From Bacillus sp. Xin1 (GTDB lineage Bacteria; Bacillota; Bacilli; Bacillales; Bacillaceae_G), in contig NZ_JABUAE010000003.1 in assembly GCF_013314535.1 (NCBI RefSeq), positions 62,001 through 126,000 of the forward strand: a stretch of DNA of 64,000 nucleotides, given 5' to 3'. Position 1 is the first letter of the stretch. Every line of letters starts with the position of its first letter. Position numbers and translations under genes: made by a program. Positions 1 to 9,802 of the stretch are shown piece by piece. A model generated the notes under the pieces. That model worked only from the letters and a program-made list of their open reading frames with translations. It searched no databases and was not told the origin of the DNA.

Positions 1-480
1 CGTTTGTTCAACTTCAATCATGTCAAAAATGTTTTTTCTTTGCGTTGCAGCTCTCCAAGGACCACCATAAAAGGTTTTATCCAAATGAATATGCATATCT
101 TTAAAGGAAGGAAGCAGCAGCATGCCTTTTGCATCATAGCGATCGATATTTTTTTTATAAGGAACTTTTGTATCTGATATTTTTGTAATAATACCTTTAT
201 CGATTTGAAGATTGCGAAGTACAGTGTCCGTTGCGACAATCTGGCCATTTTCATATCTATATCCGCTTTCTAATCGCACATTCCACAGCATATAGGAACT
301 ATTTTTTCCAGGTTTTTTGATGTTGTGGTCATCTTTCTTTTCTTTTTCGTCCGCGCTTACAGTTCCAGGGACAAATAATCCCATCGCGTCCGTAACGCCG
401 AGAATTGCTGTAGCCCCTCCAATTTTGCATGCGTTACCTAAAAACTTTCTACGAGAAAAACCTTTGTTTTCTTGATCCAT
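1..480 (-). CDS. Amidohydrolase with Tat-type leader (3' part beyond window)
   Basis: Only the first 160 codons are present; the gene runs off the left edge. The start at 480 opens with a twin-arginine motif (SRRKFLG, residues 9-15) followed by a hydrophobic stretch to about residue 43, so Tat export is likely. The metal-binding motif MHIHLDKT near residues 134-141 is that of the amidohydrolase/cytosine-deaminase superfamily. The next gene on the same strand is a paralogue without a leader, so the pair may act on related substrates outside and inside the cell. The substrate cannot be told from sequence. Confidence 0.8.
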   Translation of the reverse strand, partial: MDQENKGFSRRKFLGNACKIGGATAILGVTDAMGLFVPGTVSADEKEKKDDHNIKKPGKNSSYMLWNVRLESGYRYENGQIVATDTVLRNLQIDKGIITKISDTKVPYKKNIDRYDAKGMLLLPSFKDMHIHLDKTFYGGPWRAATQRKNIFDMIEVEQT

Positions 481-609
481 TGGAATATCCTCCTCTTATA
501 AGCTTTGCATGGAACTTAAAGCATGCAATTTTTAACACGATATCTGTATTTTACTTACCTTTTATCTTTATTTAAAAATGATTAAGATCTTGCTTCTTCA
601 TTTACTAGA

Positions 610-1830
610 TTAAAGCGATCCGGAAACGATTTTTCCTTTAAACATAGTGGCTGCTCGTTCTGCTCTTCTTGCAATGGCTTCAGCGGAGCAGGATGCTTTG
701 ACAAACACGATATTTGCATCGTCTCCGACTTGCGGCCAAACTTGTTTCCCTTCATGATTGAGAGGCGTCTTGCCTCCCGTAATAAATCCGAGAGTTTGTG
801 CCAAGGACCGTTCATCTACCCACTTTGAAATTTCTGCTAAACGGCTGGCACGTTCGAGAATGTCACCGTTGCCAAATGGCGACCAAACATCAAAAATGTT
901 GTCACATCCGACGGCGACGTCCACTCCTTTGTTATGTAATAGCCCAACAGGTGGAAAACTTCTGTCAATTGGAACACTTGTAATAATTGAAATTCCTGCA
1001 TCAATCAATAATTCTGCCATTTCACTTACTTGATTGAATGGAATATCTCCTAGGCCAAACGCGTGGCTAATGGCGACCTTTCCTTGCAGACCGGCTTCTT
1101 TTGTAAGGGCAGCTAGCCTTTTCATCGTAAAAATACCAAGATGATCGGTATCGTGTAAGTGTAAATCGATACCGGCATCTTCTTCCACAGCAATCTCGAT
1201 CATCTCTTGTAATGATGCTTCGATATTCCCATCAACAGTCGCCGGATCAACACCACCAACAAGAGAGGCACCTTGGCGAATTGCTTCTCTTACTAGATTC
1301 CCTGATCGAGTGCGCAATAAACCGTGCTGCGGAAAAGCAACAATTTCATAAGATAACTTGCCCTCAAATGTTTGTAATACCTTCTGAATAGCCTCTAAAT
1401 TTCGCAAACCGATTTCTGGATAAATATCTACATGCGTACGAATATGGGTAGATCCAGCTTTTAAGAAAGTCTCCAGTAGATGTTCCGCCCGCTCCTGAGT
1501 AGTAGTAGATAAAGAGGGAAGAACTTCTTTTTCCATTTCGAGTCGTTCAAAAATACTGTTTACAGGTGTTACTGCTTTCCAACGATCACCCACTATCGTT
1601 TTATCCAAATGACAATGCTTTTCAATAAACGATGGAAGTATTAATAGCTGCTTCACATCTACTTTCGGTAGACGATCTTGAAAAGGTTCATCAGTCGTAA
1701 CAATTTTTGTGATTTTTTCATTGTCAATAAGAAGGTGGTAAGAGCCTGTTTTTGTTTTTATAACGGTATCATTTTCAACGTGATGACCGTTTTCTAATTT
1801 GGCATTTATTAACCAAAAAGCGGAGCCCAT
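610..1830 (-). CDS. Amidohydrolase, cytosine-deaminase-like
   Basis: This 406-residue protein of the metal-dependent amidohydrolase superfamily shows the expected ligand motifs in order: KHCHLDKT near residue 71, HLHDTD near 225, SHAFGLG near 258 and CDNIFDVWSPFG near 310 carrying the metal-binding Asp. This arrangement matches cytosine deaminase-type hydrolases that deaminate or hydrolyse heterocycles. There is no signal peptide, so it is probably cytosolic. A divergent LysR gene begins about 200 bp from its start and is a plausible regulator. A paralogue with a Tat leader lies 130 bp downstream. The exact substrate is unknown. Confidence 0.85.
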   Translation of the reverse strand: MGSAFWLINAKLENGHHVENDTVIKTKTGSYHLLIDNEKITKIVTTDEPFQDRLPKVDVKQLLILPSFIEKHCHLDKTIVGDRWKAVTPVNSIFERLEMEKEVLPSLSTTTQERAEHLLETFLKAGSTHIRTHVDIYPEIGLRNLEAIQKVLQTFEGKLSYEIVAFPQHGLLRTRSGNLVREAIRQGASLVGGVDPATVDGNIEASLQEMIEIAVEEDAGIDLHLHDTDHLGIFTMKRLAALTKEAGLQGKVAISHAFGLGDIPFNQVSEMAELLIDAGISIITSVPIDRSFPPVGLLHNKGVDVAVGCDNIFDVWSPFGNGDILERASRLAEISKWVDERSLAQTLGFITGGKTPLNHEGKQVWPQVGDDANIVFVKASCSAEAIARRAERAATMFKGKIVSGSL

Positions 1831-2033
1831 AGAGTATCCCGTCCTTTCTTTTATAAATAATCAGAATGCTCTTTTTTCTCCTTGTGAAATTTCAATAAGT
1901 CAGGGAATATTACAAGGGAAATGCAAAAAAGATTCATAAGATTATGATAAACTAAAGAAGAATATATGGAAAATATAAAAAAAATTAATTTTACTTAAGT
2001 TTTTCATATATAAAAGGGGAGTGTTTTCTATTT

Positions 2034-2915
2034 ATGGATATAAGACAACTGCGTTATTTTATTGCGATTGTAGAGGAAAGACAAATCTCGGCTGCTGCTC
2101 ATAGGCTTCATATTTCACAACCTCCGCTCAGTCAACATTTGAAAGCGATGGAACAAGAGCTAGGAACAAAATTGGTTGAGAGATCAGGGAAATTTTTAGA
2201 ACTAACGCAAGCAGGTCAAGCTTTATATAAATATGCATTACAAATGACGCAATTATTAGAAGAAGCAAAAATGGAAGTAAAAGGAGTAGGGGATGGGATA
2301 ACAGGAAGGCTGACACTTGGTGTCAATACTTTATCAGTAGTCGGGTTACCTCAATTGATGCAACAATTTCATGAAAGATACCCTAGGGTTACGTATAAAA
2401 TTCAACAAAATGAATCAGCTCAGCTTTGTCAGCTAGTGAGAGATAGAGTAGTAGAGTTAGCAATCATTCGCTTGCCGCTGATGTTGGATGACTTTTCTGT
2501 TATCCATCTTCATACAGAACCGTTCTATTTTATTACTTCAAAAAAACAGCAATTAGCTAATCATAAGATTACTTTGGAGGAAATGAAAAAATCTCCATTA
2601 ATCTTGCCTAGTACAGAGGGGTTAGGGGTATACAATATGATTTTGGATTTATTTTCTAAATATGAGTTATGCCCGAATGTCATTGCTGAATGTTCTGATA
2701 TATCTGTTCTATTAGATTTAGTTGCGTCTGACTTTGGAGCCTCCATCGTTCCAGAAACCGTAATTCAGCGATATAAAGATTATCCTATACAAGCTTTTAA
2801 AATTGCTGATACAGATTTGACTGCCTCTACAGGGTTAATTTGGTTGAAGCATCATGAATTATCAAGTATCGCTCAAAACTTTGTTAATTTATATAAGTTC
2901 ATATTGAAAAATTGA
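2034..2915 (+). CDS. LysR-family transcriptional regulator
   Basis: This 293-residue protein has the LysR layout. An N-terminal winged helix-turn-helix begins MDIRQLRYF, with SAAAHRLHISQPPLSQHL as the recognition region. It is followed by a two-lobe effector-binding domain. A GGGGAG ribosome site precedes the ATG. It diverges from the amidohydrolase gene at 610-1830, the classic arrangement for a LysR regulator and its target. The effector is unknown; a compound handled by the amidohydrolases is an inference from position only. Confidence 0.92.
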   Translation: MDIRQLRYFIAIVEERQISAAAHRLHISQPPLSQHLKAMEQELGTKLVERSGKFLELTQAGQALYKYALQMTQLLEEAKMEVKGVGDGITGRLTLGVNTLSVVGLPQLMQQFHERYPRVTYKIQQNESAQLCQLVRDRVVELAIIRLPLMLDDFSVIHLHTEPFYFITSKKQQLANHKITLEEMKKSPLILPSTEGLGVYNMILDLFSKYELCPNVIAECSDISVLLDLVASDFGASIVPETVIQRYKDYPIQAFKIADTDLTASTGLIWLKHHELSSIAQNFVNLYKFILKN

Positions 2916-2953
2916 CACATATGTAAGGTTGAAAAAAGTGTACATAGCCGTGA

Positions 2954-3312
2954 TTGTCGCTGACGCAGTGGCTTCTCAATAAAGAAAGTTTTGAATTCCC
3001 ATTAGGTAATACCATTCTGGTTACAGTAAATAATGCTTCAGAGGAAATAACTATACATATCTATACTTTACAAAAAGGAGAAGGGATTCTCATTTCTTTA
3101 AAAGCTGTCAGGGGAGAGGAGTTAAGAAAGAATATCCGTAATTTAAGTGGTGGAGAAACAATCCGTCTAGTATTCTATAAACTGTTTTTCGAAGATACAA
3201 TGTGTTAGTTTTAGATGAATTGACAAATTTTGAGGTGATGATAGAGAGGGAAAATAAAGAGCATTTCCTTGAAATCGTGAAACGAAATATATTAGATGAC
3301 TCAGAGTATTAA
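2954..3312 (+). pseudogene. ABC-ATPase (ABC-F-like) fragment, frameshifted
   Basis: The first frame ends near 3208 and contains an ABC signature (NLSGGETIRL). The next frame continues with a Walker B-like VLVLDELTN up to the stop at 3312. A single frame change around 3200 separates the two, which in intact ABC-F proteins lie this close together. The Walker A part is missing, so this is the C-terminal remnant of a larger gene. Only the ATPase motifs are recognisable; the original function (for example ribosome protection) cannot be inferred. Confidence 0.6.
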
Positions 3313-3325
3313 AATGCCAGTTAGC

Positions 3326-3370
3326 ATGATACTATCTCGAAATGAAATGATTCTTTTGAGATAGTATCAT
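3326..3370. terminator. Hairpin, probable terminator
   Basis: A 13-bp perfect stem (ATGATACTATCTC and its complement) with a loop of about 19 nt lies between the ABC relic and the convergent histidine kinase. The tail is only moderately T-rich. Confidence 0.5.
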
Positions 3371-3446
3371 TATTTTGTTGTATTAAAAATAAAATACTTT
3401 TCTTGTTTTGATGGATAATGTATTTAAATATTGAGACGAAATATTT

Positions 3447-4604
3447 TTATTGTTTATATGGAAGAAGCTTTACAGTAAATATTGTTTTTTCATCATTGCT
3501 ATATACTTCAATGGTTCCATTATGAATCTCCACAATACTTTTGGCGATGGCCAAACCAAGGCCTGATCCTCCGGTATATGTAGAACGGGATTTTTCAACG
3601 CGATAGAAACGTTCAAAAATATGTGGTAAATCTGTACTTGGGATAGGCTGTCCGTAATTGGTAATATCAATTGCAATCATTTTACCGTCTTGATACGCTG
3701 TTACATCAATGAATTTCCCATCATTACCATACGTCATCGCATTCATAATTAAGTTTTCAAATACCCGTACTAATTTATCTCCATCAGCGAGTACCATTAG
3801 TTTTTCTGAAGGAAATGAAGGTCTACATTCAATATTTGCTTCTTGAAATTGTATACGGAATTGAACCGATAGTTGACCAAGCAATTCAATTATATCAATA
3901 GGTACAGTATTTAGTTGTAAATCTTTATTTTGAACACGGGTATATTCAAACAAATCATTCATAAGCATGTTTAACCTAGTTACTTTGTCATAAATAACTT
4001 GAATATAATGGCGTAATTCTACTTCATCTCTGTAATTATCATGATGAATAAGATTAACATAGCCAACTATGGATGTTAATGGTGTTCGTAAGTCGTGCGA
4101 TACATTTGTGATGAGTTCACTTTTTGCTTGCTCAGTTTGCCGTTCTTCTTCAATAGAAACTTTTAACTGCTCTACAATACGATTGACACCAGTTGCTAAA
4201 TCTTCTAAATAATCATGTTGTAAAATAGACACTTTATGATTAAAATTACCATCTGCAATATAACGAATTTCTTCAATCATTTGCTTTATACACACTTCAT
4301 AATATAGTTTTTTTTCGTGACGATAAAAAATATAAACATAGAATGAAAAAATGGAGAATAAAAACAGATAGGATCCCATCATTGTCCAAAGAGACTCTTT
4401 TAATCCCCTATACTTTTCATATCCGACAATCCTGACAAATTCTCCACTTAATGCTGTTAATGTAAGGGAACTATCAATTACACTTGTAACAAGACGGGAT
4501 ATGACAAACTCGGTAATTGGTGTAAGTAAAATAGAAACTAAAAGCCAAAATGCAATTTTCCATTTTGGGATGACCTTCAATATATCAACCGTTTCATTTT
4601 TCAA
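3447..4604 (-). CDS. Sensor histidine kinase (VanS-like)
   Basis: The membrane sensor kinase has two N-terminal transmembrane segments flanking a short extracellular loop, a HAMP-like linker, an H-box (NVSHDLRTPLTS) and HATPase motifs (N box LIMNAMTYG, G boxes GGSGLGLAIAKS). It is the partner of the response regulator immediately upstream, whose end it overlaps. I chose the TTG at 4604 (MKNETVD), giving 385 residues and a 4-codon overlap; a longer reading to 4664 is open but lacks a good ribosome site. The N-terminal layout resembles VanS-type kinases. The signal is unknown. Confidence 0.88.
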   Translation of the reverse strand: MKNETVDILKVIPKWKIAFWLLVSILLTPITEFVISRLVTSVIDSSLTLTALSGEFVRIVGYEKYRGLKESLWTMMGSYLFLFSIFSFYVYIFYRHEKKLYYEVCIKQMIEEIRYIADGNFNHKVSILQHDYLEDLATGVNRIVEQLKVSIEEERQTEQAKSELITNVSHDLRTPLTSIVGYVNLIHHDNYRDEVELRHYIQVIYDKVTRLNMLMNDLFEYTRVQNKDLQLNTVPIDIIELLGQLSVQFRIQFQEANIECRPSFPSEKLMVLADGDKLVRVFENLIMNAMTYGNDGKFIDVTAYQDGKMIAIDITNYGQPIPSTDLPHIFERFYRVEKSRSTYTGGSGLGLAIAKSIVEIHNGTIEVYSNDEKTIFTVKLLPYKQ

Positions 4605-5289
4605 TTTTATAACCCACTCCCCAAACAGTATGAATGAGTTTTTCACCATTTGTTCTTGTTTCAAGCTTATCTCTTAAGTTGCTAATATGAACCATTACAG
4701 TTTTATTAGAACCATAACCATCTTCATTCCAAACACGTTCAAATATTTCTTCTGAACTAAATACTCTACCCGTATTACTAGCAAGTAAATATAAGATATC
4801 AAATTCAATAGATGTAAGTTTAATATACTCACCATTCATTTTCACAGTATGATTATGCTTATGTATTTCCACAGAACGAATCCGAATAATCCCATCTTCT
4901 TTTATTTGTGTCGCAGCATACTGGAAGGAGGATCTACGCAATAATGCTTTGACTCTAGCGATTAATTCTAATGGATTAAAAGGTTTAATCATATAATCAT
5001 CAGCACCTGTCATCAGACCGAGGATTTTATCCATATCTTCGGCTTTTGCGCTTAGCATAAGAATGGGTACCGTATTTTCTTCTCTAACTTGCTGACATAC
5101 TTCTAATCCGTTACGCTTTGGCATCATGATATCTAAAATCATAAGATCAATTTGATGAAGTGAGAGCATATGTAACGCTTCCTCACCATCATAGGCTTTA
5201 TAAATGTTGAAACCTTCATTTCGTAAATAAACGGCAAGTAATTCTACAATCTCTTTATCATCATCAATAATTAAAATATTTCTTTCCAT
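4594..5289 (-). CDS. OmpR-family response regulator (VanR-like)
   Basis: This 231-residue two-domain regulator has a receiver domain with acidic pocket IIDDDKE, phosphoacceptor Asp in LMILDIMMPKRNG (about residue 53) and conserved Lys in MIKPFNP. A winged-helix DNA-binding domain ends HTVWGVGYKIEK. It is the first gene of a two-gene operon with the kinase at 3447-4604. Overall similarity is to the VanR/OmpR group. No van resistance genes are adjacent, so a role in glycopeptide resistance is not supported here. Confidence 0.92.
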   Translation of the reverse strand: MERNILIIDDDKEIVELLAVYLRNEGFNIYKAYDGEEALHMLSLHQIDLMILDIMMPKRNGLEVCQQVREENTVPILMLSAKAEDMDKILGLMTGADDYMIKPFNPLELIARVKALLRRSSFQYAATQIKEDGIIRIRSVEIHKHNHTVKMNGEYIKLTSIEFDILYLLASNTGRVFSSEEIFERVWNEDGYGSNKTVMVHISNLRDKLETRTNGEKLIHTVWGVGYKIEK

Positions 5290-5486
5290 CGTAAATTTAA
5301 TTCCTCTCTCTACATTTCATCATCATTAATATAATAACAAACATTTAGCTGTTTGGGAGTTAAGACTATATGCAAAATTTCATGTAACGTATTAAAAGGG
5401 TTTAAAAAATACAGCACGAATAAAAATAAGAGGATGCTTTATTTCTTATGATAAGCGGAATATAAATTTTGTTAGGAGAGAGTAAC

Positions 5487-5675
5487 GTGTTACATAAAAA
5501 ATAAACTGCGTTTAAGCCGAGTGGAGATTGGGAAAAAGATATAAAAATATTTTTATTAGAATACAACCACATGTTTATTTACGATGATAGAGGATGTGAG
5601 GTGATTGCGAAGAATAAAGAAATGATACGAGATTTATATATAAAATACAGAGAGTGGATTCCATGTTATGAATGA
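5487..5675 (+). pseudogene. Small ORF interrupted by an in-frame stop
   Basis: A GTG at 5487 follows a GGAGAG ribosome site, but the frame hits TAA at 5502 after five codons. The same frame then stays open for 56 codons (starting TAFKPSGDWEKD) to a stop at 5673. A single nonsense change explains this best. The product is not recognised. Confidence 0.4.
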
Positions 5676-5726
5676 GGAAGTATTGATGAATGATTCAAAT
5701 GAAAATAGGAGGAAGTGAAAAGTGTA

Positions 5727-6434
5727 ATGAAGCGTATTGCAATTGTATCAGCATGGGAGCCAGAACTTATATATCTGCATCAACATTATCCAAGTCATCG
5801 TGTAGAAAAACGAGCAGCTTGGGAATTTCATTTTCATTCTATAGATGAGTTAGAAGTAATATCTGTAATTACGGGCGTTGGAAAAGTAAACTGTGCTAGT
5901 TGCGTACAGTTACTAATAAGTGAATTTAAACCTGAACAGTTATTTATGACAGGTATTTGTGGAAGTTTATCCGAAAAAGTAAAAAATGGTCATATTGTTG
6001 TTGCACTTAATACTCTACAGCATGATGTAACTGCTGCGGGAACAGGATCAGATACTTTCGACTTATATACTGGTAGAACAGCTCCTATTGAAACAACGAA
6101 GTATCTCGTAAGACAAATAAAAAAAGTGCGTTCTTATGATCCAGTACACTTCGGGACCTTCATATCCGGAGATCAGCGTATTCGTAGTACGGAAATGAGA
6201 TACTTATTACATACTGTATATGGTGCAATAGCTGTCGATCAAGAAGTAGCAGCTTTTGCATACGTATGTCATGTGAATAAAAAGCCTTTTCTTTGTTTAA
6301 AAGCAGCCTCAGATCAAGCGAATGATAGAACAGTAGAAGAACAAAAGGTTTTTAAAATGTTCGCTTGTGAGAGAGCATGTGAATATTTGCTTGCGTTTTT
6401 ACGTGTATATGAAGTAACGACAGCCCATCAATAA
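5727..6434 (+). CDS. MTA/SAH-type purine nucleosidase family protein
   Basis: This roughly 235-residue cytosolic protein has the phosphorylase/nucleosidase fold. It shows ISVITGVGKVNCA near residues 45-57 (phosphate/ribose loop region), FMTGICGS near residue 78, and a C-terminal AVDQEVAAFAYV plus KAASDQAN resembling the ME-AA...SD active-site region of Pfs enzymes. The family cleaves methylthioadenosine or S-adenosylhomocysteine. In the catalytic region the usual M-E is replaced by Q-E, so the substrate could differ. An AGGAGG lies upstream; the GTG at 5715 is too close to it, so I favour the ATG at 5727. Confidence 0.8.
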   Translation: MKRIAIVSAWEPELIYLHQHYPSHRVEKRAAWEFHFHSIDELEVISVITGVGKVNCASCVQLLISEFKPEQLFMTGICGSLSEKVKNGHIVVALNTLQHDVTAAGTGSDTFDLYTGRTAPIETTKYLVRQIKKVRSYDPVHFGTFISGDQRIRSTEMRYLLHTVYGAIAVDQEVAAFAYVCHVNKKPFLCLKAASDQANDRTVEEQKVFKMFACERACEYLLAFLRVYEVTTAHQ

Positions 6435-6498
6435 ATCAATGTTTTATTAAGTGTCCATTTATTTCAAATTAATAGGAAAGGTAGATGCAAGTATTACT

Positions 6499-7350
6499 AT
6501 GATTCATTATAAAAAATGTAGCGAAGTAAATATAGATTTCGTATACGAAGCTTTTCGAGATGGTTTTTCTGATTACATTATAAAGATGGAGGTTTCGAAA
6601 GAAGACTTTATAAAAAGGTTTTTTGGTCCGGAAGGAAATAAACTTGAACATTCTCATCTAGCACTAGATGAAAAAAGGCCAATTGGAGTTATACTTGGTG
6701 GAATCAAAGACTATGAAAGTATAAAAACAATGCGATGTGGAACATTAGCGGTTCATCCGGACTTTCGTGGAACTGGTGTTAGTCATACATTATTTGAACT
6801 TCATAAAGAAGAAGCGATAAAAAATGAATGTCAGCAGCTTTTTCTTGAAGTCATTGTCGGTAATGATAGAGCGATTCAATTTTATAAGAAGTTAGGCTAT
6901 GAAAAAGTATATAATCTGTCTTACTATAATTTGAAGGATCTTTCTAATTTGCCAAGTCAGACTCTACAAAATGTAGAAATAAAGCAAATTAAGTTTAGCG
7001 AATTTCAAAATGGAATACAAAAATGGTTAAACTTCCATATAAATTGGCAAAATGATATCGATTATATGGAGAAAACTGAAAATAATACGTATTATGGAGC
7101 ATATATTAACGACGACTTAAAAGGATGTATATGTGTGAGTGACAATGGTAAAATCAGTTTCTTATTTGTAGATAAAAAATATAGAGGAATTGGAATAGCT
7201 ACAAATCTATTACAAACTGTAAGTAAAGAATTACAGCTTTCCAGTCTTTCTATAGGATTCCCAAATAATAGTTTACTTGAAGGGTTTGTAAAAAAGTGTG
7301 GATTCGAAAAAAGTCCATTGGCTCAGTATGAAATGTATTATACATTATAA
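6499..7350 (+). CDS. Tandem-GNAT acetyltransferase
   Basis: This 283-residue protein contains two GNAT-like halves. The first has a clear acetyl-CoA loop (VHPDFRGTGVSHTLFE, near residues 85-100), and the second a weaker one (VDKKYRGIGIATNLL, near 225-240). Such double-GNAT proteins acetylate small molecules or peptides, but the acceptor is not deducible. It follows the nucleosidase by 65 bp and could be co-transcribed. A hairpin terminator follows at 7371. The ATG at 6499 (MIHYKKC) is preferred, although its ribosome site is weak. Confidence 0.8.
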   Translation: MIHYKKCSEVNIDFVYEAFRDGFSDYIIKMEVSKEDFIKRFFGPEGNKLEHSHLALDEKRPIGVILGGIKDYESIKTMRCGTLAVHPDFRGTGVSHTLFELHKEEAIKNECQQLFLEVIVGNDRAIQFYKKLGYEKVYNLSYYNLKDLSNLPSQTLQNVEIKQIKFSEFQNGIQKWLNFHINWQNDIDYMEKTENNTYYGAYINDDLKGCICVSDNGKISFLFVDKKYRGIGIATNLLQTVSKELQLSSLSIGFPNNSLLEGFVKKCGFEKSPLAQYEMYYTL

Positions 7351-7370
7351 CATTTAGAGAAAAATAGAAA

Positions 7371-7420
7371 AGTCCTTCAGCTTCATACTTTAAACGAAAC
7401 TGAAGGATTTATATTTTTAT
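7371..7420 (+). terminator. Intrinsic terminator
   Basis: Stem TCCTTCAG/CTGAAGGA is followed by a T-rich tail just after the double-GNAT gene. Confidence 0.7.
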
Positions 7421-7512
7421 AGACATCATAAGTTTGCATTTGCTTTTTCATGTGTTTTGTGTGATATTAAAGTTAAGCGAACGTATGTTTTTATTTAAAT
7501 GGAGGTGTGACA

Positions 7513-8013
7513 ATGTTAGCTCTACTAGAGAAAATAGATAACGAGTATGTAGCTCAATTTAATCGTCCTTTACATTATTCAGTAGAAGAAATTTGGGCTG
7601 TATTAACAGAGAATGAGAAACTAGCAAGATGGATGCCAAATCTTCACATAGAGAATTTGCGGAAGGGAGGTATAATAAAGTTTGATATGATGGATGGTTC
7701 TGGGGAATTTATTGATATCAATATTTTGGAATGCCAAATGAATTCCGTATTAGAATTTATTTGGGGAGAAGACCGAGTTCGATTTGAAGTACATAAAAAT
7801 CACGATGGTTGTATATTGATTTTAAAGGAGTTCATTCATGAAATAAATGATCACACGCCAAAGGACTTATCTGGATGGCATATATGTTTAGAAATGTTTT
7901 CTTCTGTATTAGATGGACGTAATATGGAGTTTCCGAAAGATGAGTGGGAAAAATGGTATGAAAGATATAAGTTAGTAGTAGTTAATAAAATAGGAAATAA
8001 AGATGTAAATTAA
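7513..8013 (+). CDS. SRPBCC (AHSA1-like) domain protein
   Basis: This 166-residue protein carries a START/SRPBCC-type fold signature: N-terminal FNRPLHYSVEEIWAVLTENEKLARWMP, central LEFIWGEDRVRFEV and C-terminal GWHICLEMFSSVLDG. These proteins bind hydrophobic ligands or activate Hsp90-like ATPases; many Bacillus members are uncharacterised. A GGAGGT ribosome site lies 7 nt before the ATG at 7513. It appears monocistronic. The ligand is unknown. Confidence 0.85.
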   Translation: MLALLEKIDNEYVAQFNRPLHYSVEEIWAVLTENEKLARWMPNLHIENLRKGGIIKFDMMDGSGEFIDINILECQMNSVLEFIWGEDRVRFEVHKNHDGCILILKEFIHEINDHTPKDLSGWHICLEMFSSVLDGRNMEFPKDEWEKWYERYKLVVVNKIGNKDVN

Positions 8014-8469
8014 TTATATTATTGTGTAATAATTATAGGTTAAAAATATATTTATTAAGAAAAAACATTAGAAGGTTTTATATTGAATAAGGAATTTACA
8101 GAAGACAAACTAAAAAATGGCCCTGTTCAACAACTATGTCGATAATCGAATAAAACGAAATCTTGTCAATATCACATAGGATAAGCCCAGATTAATAGCT
8201 TTTCGTTTGTAACACGATTAGATAAAGTAATGAAGATGATCTTCAAAGTGTAAATATACACCTGTTTGATTTTTAAAGAATTCCAATCAGGTTTGTCTAA
8301 GTTAGAAAAGAGTTGATGTATTCCATATCCTTTTAGTTGTGTTCTTACGCTGAAGCAGTAAGAAATTGTTGTTCTTTGTGCATTAATTTGATTTTTTATG
8401 GAAATATATACTAGTAAGTATGCGATTTGAACGTTCTATTTTTTAGAGTATAACAGGAGGAGAATGAAT
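8014..8469. other. Intergenic stretch, no supported gene
   Basis: AT-rich DNA. A 20-codon reading from a TTG at about 8083 ends quickly, and the rest shows only short frames with many stops. No tRNA, riboswitch or recognisable IS motif was seen. Confidence 0.5.
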
Positions 8470-8739
8470 ATGTCGGAAATTGAAGTAGGCGAAATTTTTA
8501 TTCTTAGCGATGAGAGTAATGAGGAGCAGGAAGTTGAAGTGCTCGGAACGATGAATGTTGAAGGAGCAGAATACATTGCCGTTGGCTTTGTAGAAGACAT
8601 TCAAACGGAAACAGAGGAAGACATAGATATTTTCTTTTTAAAAGTAGAAGAAGATAGTGAATTCTCATACATTGAGAGTGACGAGGAATTCGAAAAAGTA
8701 TCTGCTGCGTTTGAGAAAATTATGGAAGAGCAAAAATAA
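8470..8739 (+). CDS. DUF1292 family protein
   Basis: This very acidic 89-residue protein (about one third Asp/Glu) has the DUF1292/YrzB-like pattern: a start region IEVGEIFILSDE, a central EYIAVGFVED and a C-terminal helix DEEFEKVSAAFEKIM. An AGGAGG lies 9 nt before ATG 8470; the ATG at 8464 is too close. It is followed by a strong terminator, so it is monocistronic. The molecular function of the family is unknown. Confidence 0.88.
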   Translation: MSEIEVGEIFILSDESNEEQEVEVLGTMNVEGAEYIAVGFVEDIQTETEEDIDIFFLKVEEDSEFSYIESDEEFEKVSAAFEKIMEEQK

Positions 8740-8754
8740 TATTGGTTGGACACA

Positions 8755-8786
8755 AGAGGGGGATGCATATCTGCCCTCTGTTTTTG
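8755..8786 (+). terminator. Intrinsic terminator
   Basis: Stem AGAGGG/CCCTCT with inner GCA/TGC pairs and a T-run, directly after the DUF1292 gene. Confidence 0.8.
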
Positions 8787-9011
8787 TATAAAGGGGCACG
8801 GCAAGATTCTTAATATGCTAAAAAACCACTAGTTAGCCAAAGCAATAAGCGAAGTGTCTTGGTCATAATTCTTTTTATTGTATCAGTACGATACATCATC
8901 TACCTGGAATAAGTCTCTGTTTTTGGATATTTATGGAAGCGCAGTCCTCATTCCAATTGATTACTAACAGGCAATACCGCATAAAGCGCAAGAGAATGAA
9001 TAATATAGAAA

Positions 9012-9617
9012 ATGATGAATTGGATATTTTTGGGGGGTGTTTTCATCAATTGGTTTGTTCGTTATTGGTATCAATCGATGATAGAGACAGGTGCAAACTA
9101 TGTTCATGTCAGAAAGAAGGCACTTGCAACCAAGTTAGTTATTACAGCTTTATTGAGTACAATTGCTACTATGCTTCAATCAGCGGGAGGCTTTATGCCT
9201 GGTATAGGCTTTCTAATTAGTTCTCTAGCGACAGTACCAATTTTTTTAGCTACTTGTTTTTATATCCGCCAGGGAATCCTTTCTTTTACCCTTACGATTT
9301 TCCTTTTATTTATTATTCAGCCGAGTGAACTAATTATCTTTCCCTTTACAACAGGTTTATTAGGTATAGTGATGGGGGTGGCTTTTTTACAATTGAAGAG
9401 TAGAATTATGATTGTTTCCTTTTCATCAATATGTCTACTTACAGGTATTATGATGATTCTGTATGTATTCCGTTTTCCAGTGCTAGGCCCTACTGTTGAT
9501 ACAACTGTGGACTTAAAAGTTATCGCAATAGCATTTATATTTAGTTTTCTATACTGCTGGATCTTCGCGGAGTTTTGTAGACTACTCATGAATAGATTGT
9601 ATCAGATATTTCCTTAA
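9012..9617 (+). CDS. Multi-pass membrane protein, unknown
   Basis: This 201-residue protein has about six hydrophobic helices, with one polar N-terminal loop (YWYQSMIETGANYVHVRKKA). No transporter motif is recognised; the size and helix count would fit a small permease or S-component-like protein. The start is uncertain: ATGATG at 9012 has no strong ribosome site, and 8787-9011 holds short frames that might be a degraded upstream part. No neighbouring gene suggests a function. Confidence 0.6.
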   Translation: MMNWIFLGGVFINWFVRYWYQSMIETGANYVHVRKKALATKLVITALLSTIATMLQSAGGFMPGIGFLISSLATVPIFLATCFYIRQGILSFTLTIFLLFIIQPSELIIFPFTTGLLGIVMGVAFLQLKSRIMIVSFSSICLLTGIMMILYVFRFPVLGPTVDTTVDLKVIAIAFIFSFLYCWIFAEFCRLLMNRLYQIFP

Positions 9618-9802
9618 CAGTTGAGTAATATAAACAGTTTGAAATTTCCATATATCCATCTTAATATCCACATAGAACCTACCAAAAATGTACCAATATT
9701 AAAAGGAAATTCACCTAATCTCCCGGCCTTAATTTGATACTAAAAGCACAATTCTAATCATATTCTTATAAAAGAAAACAATTAGAAGGAGTGTAAAGTT
9801 AG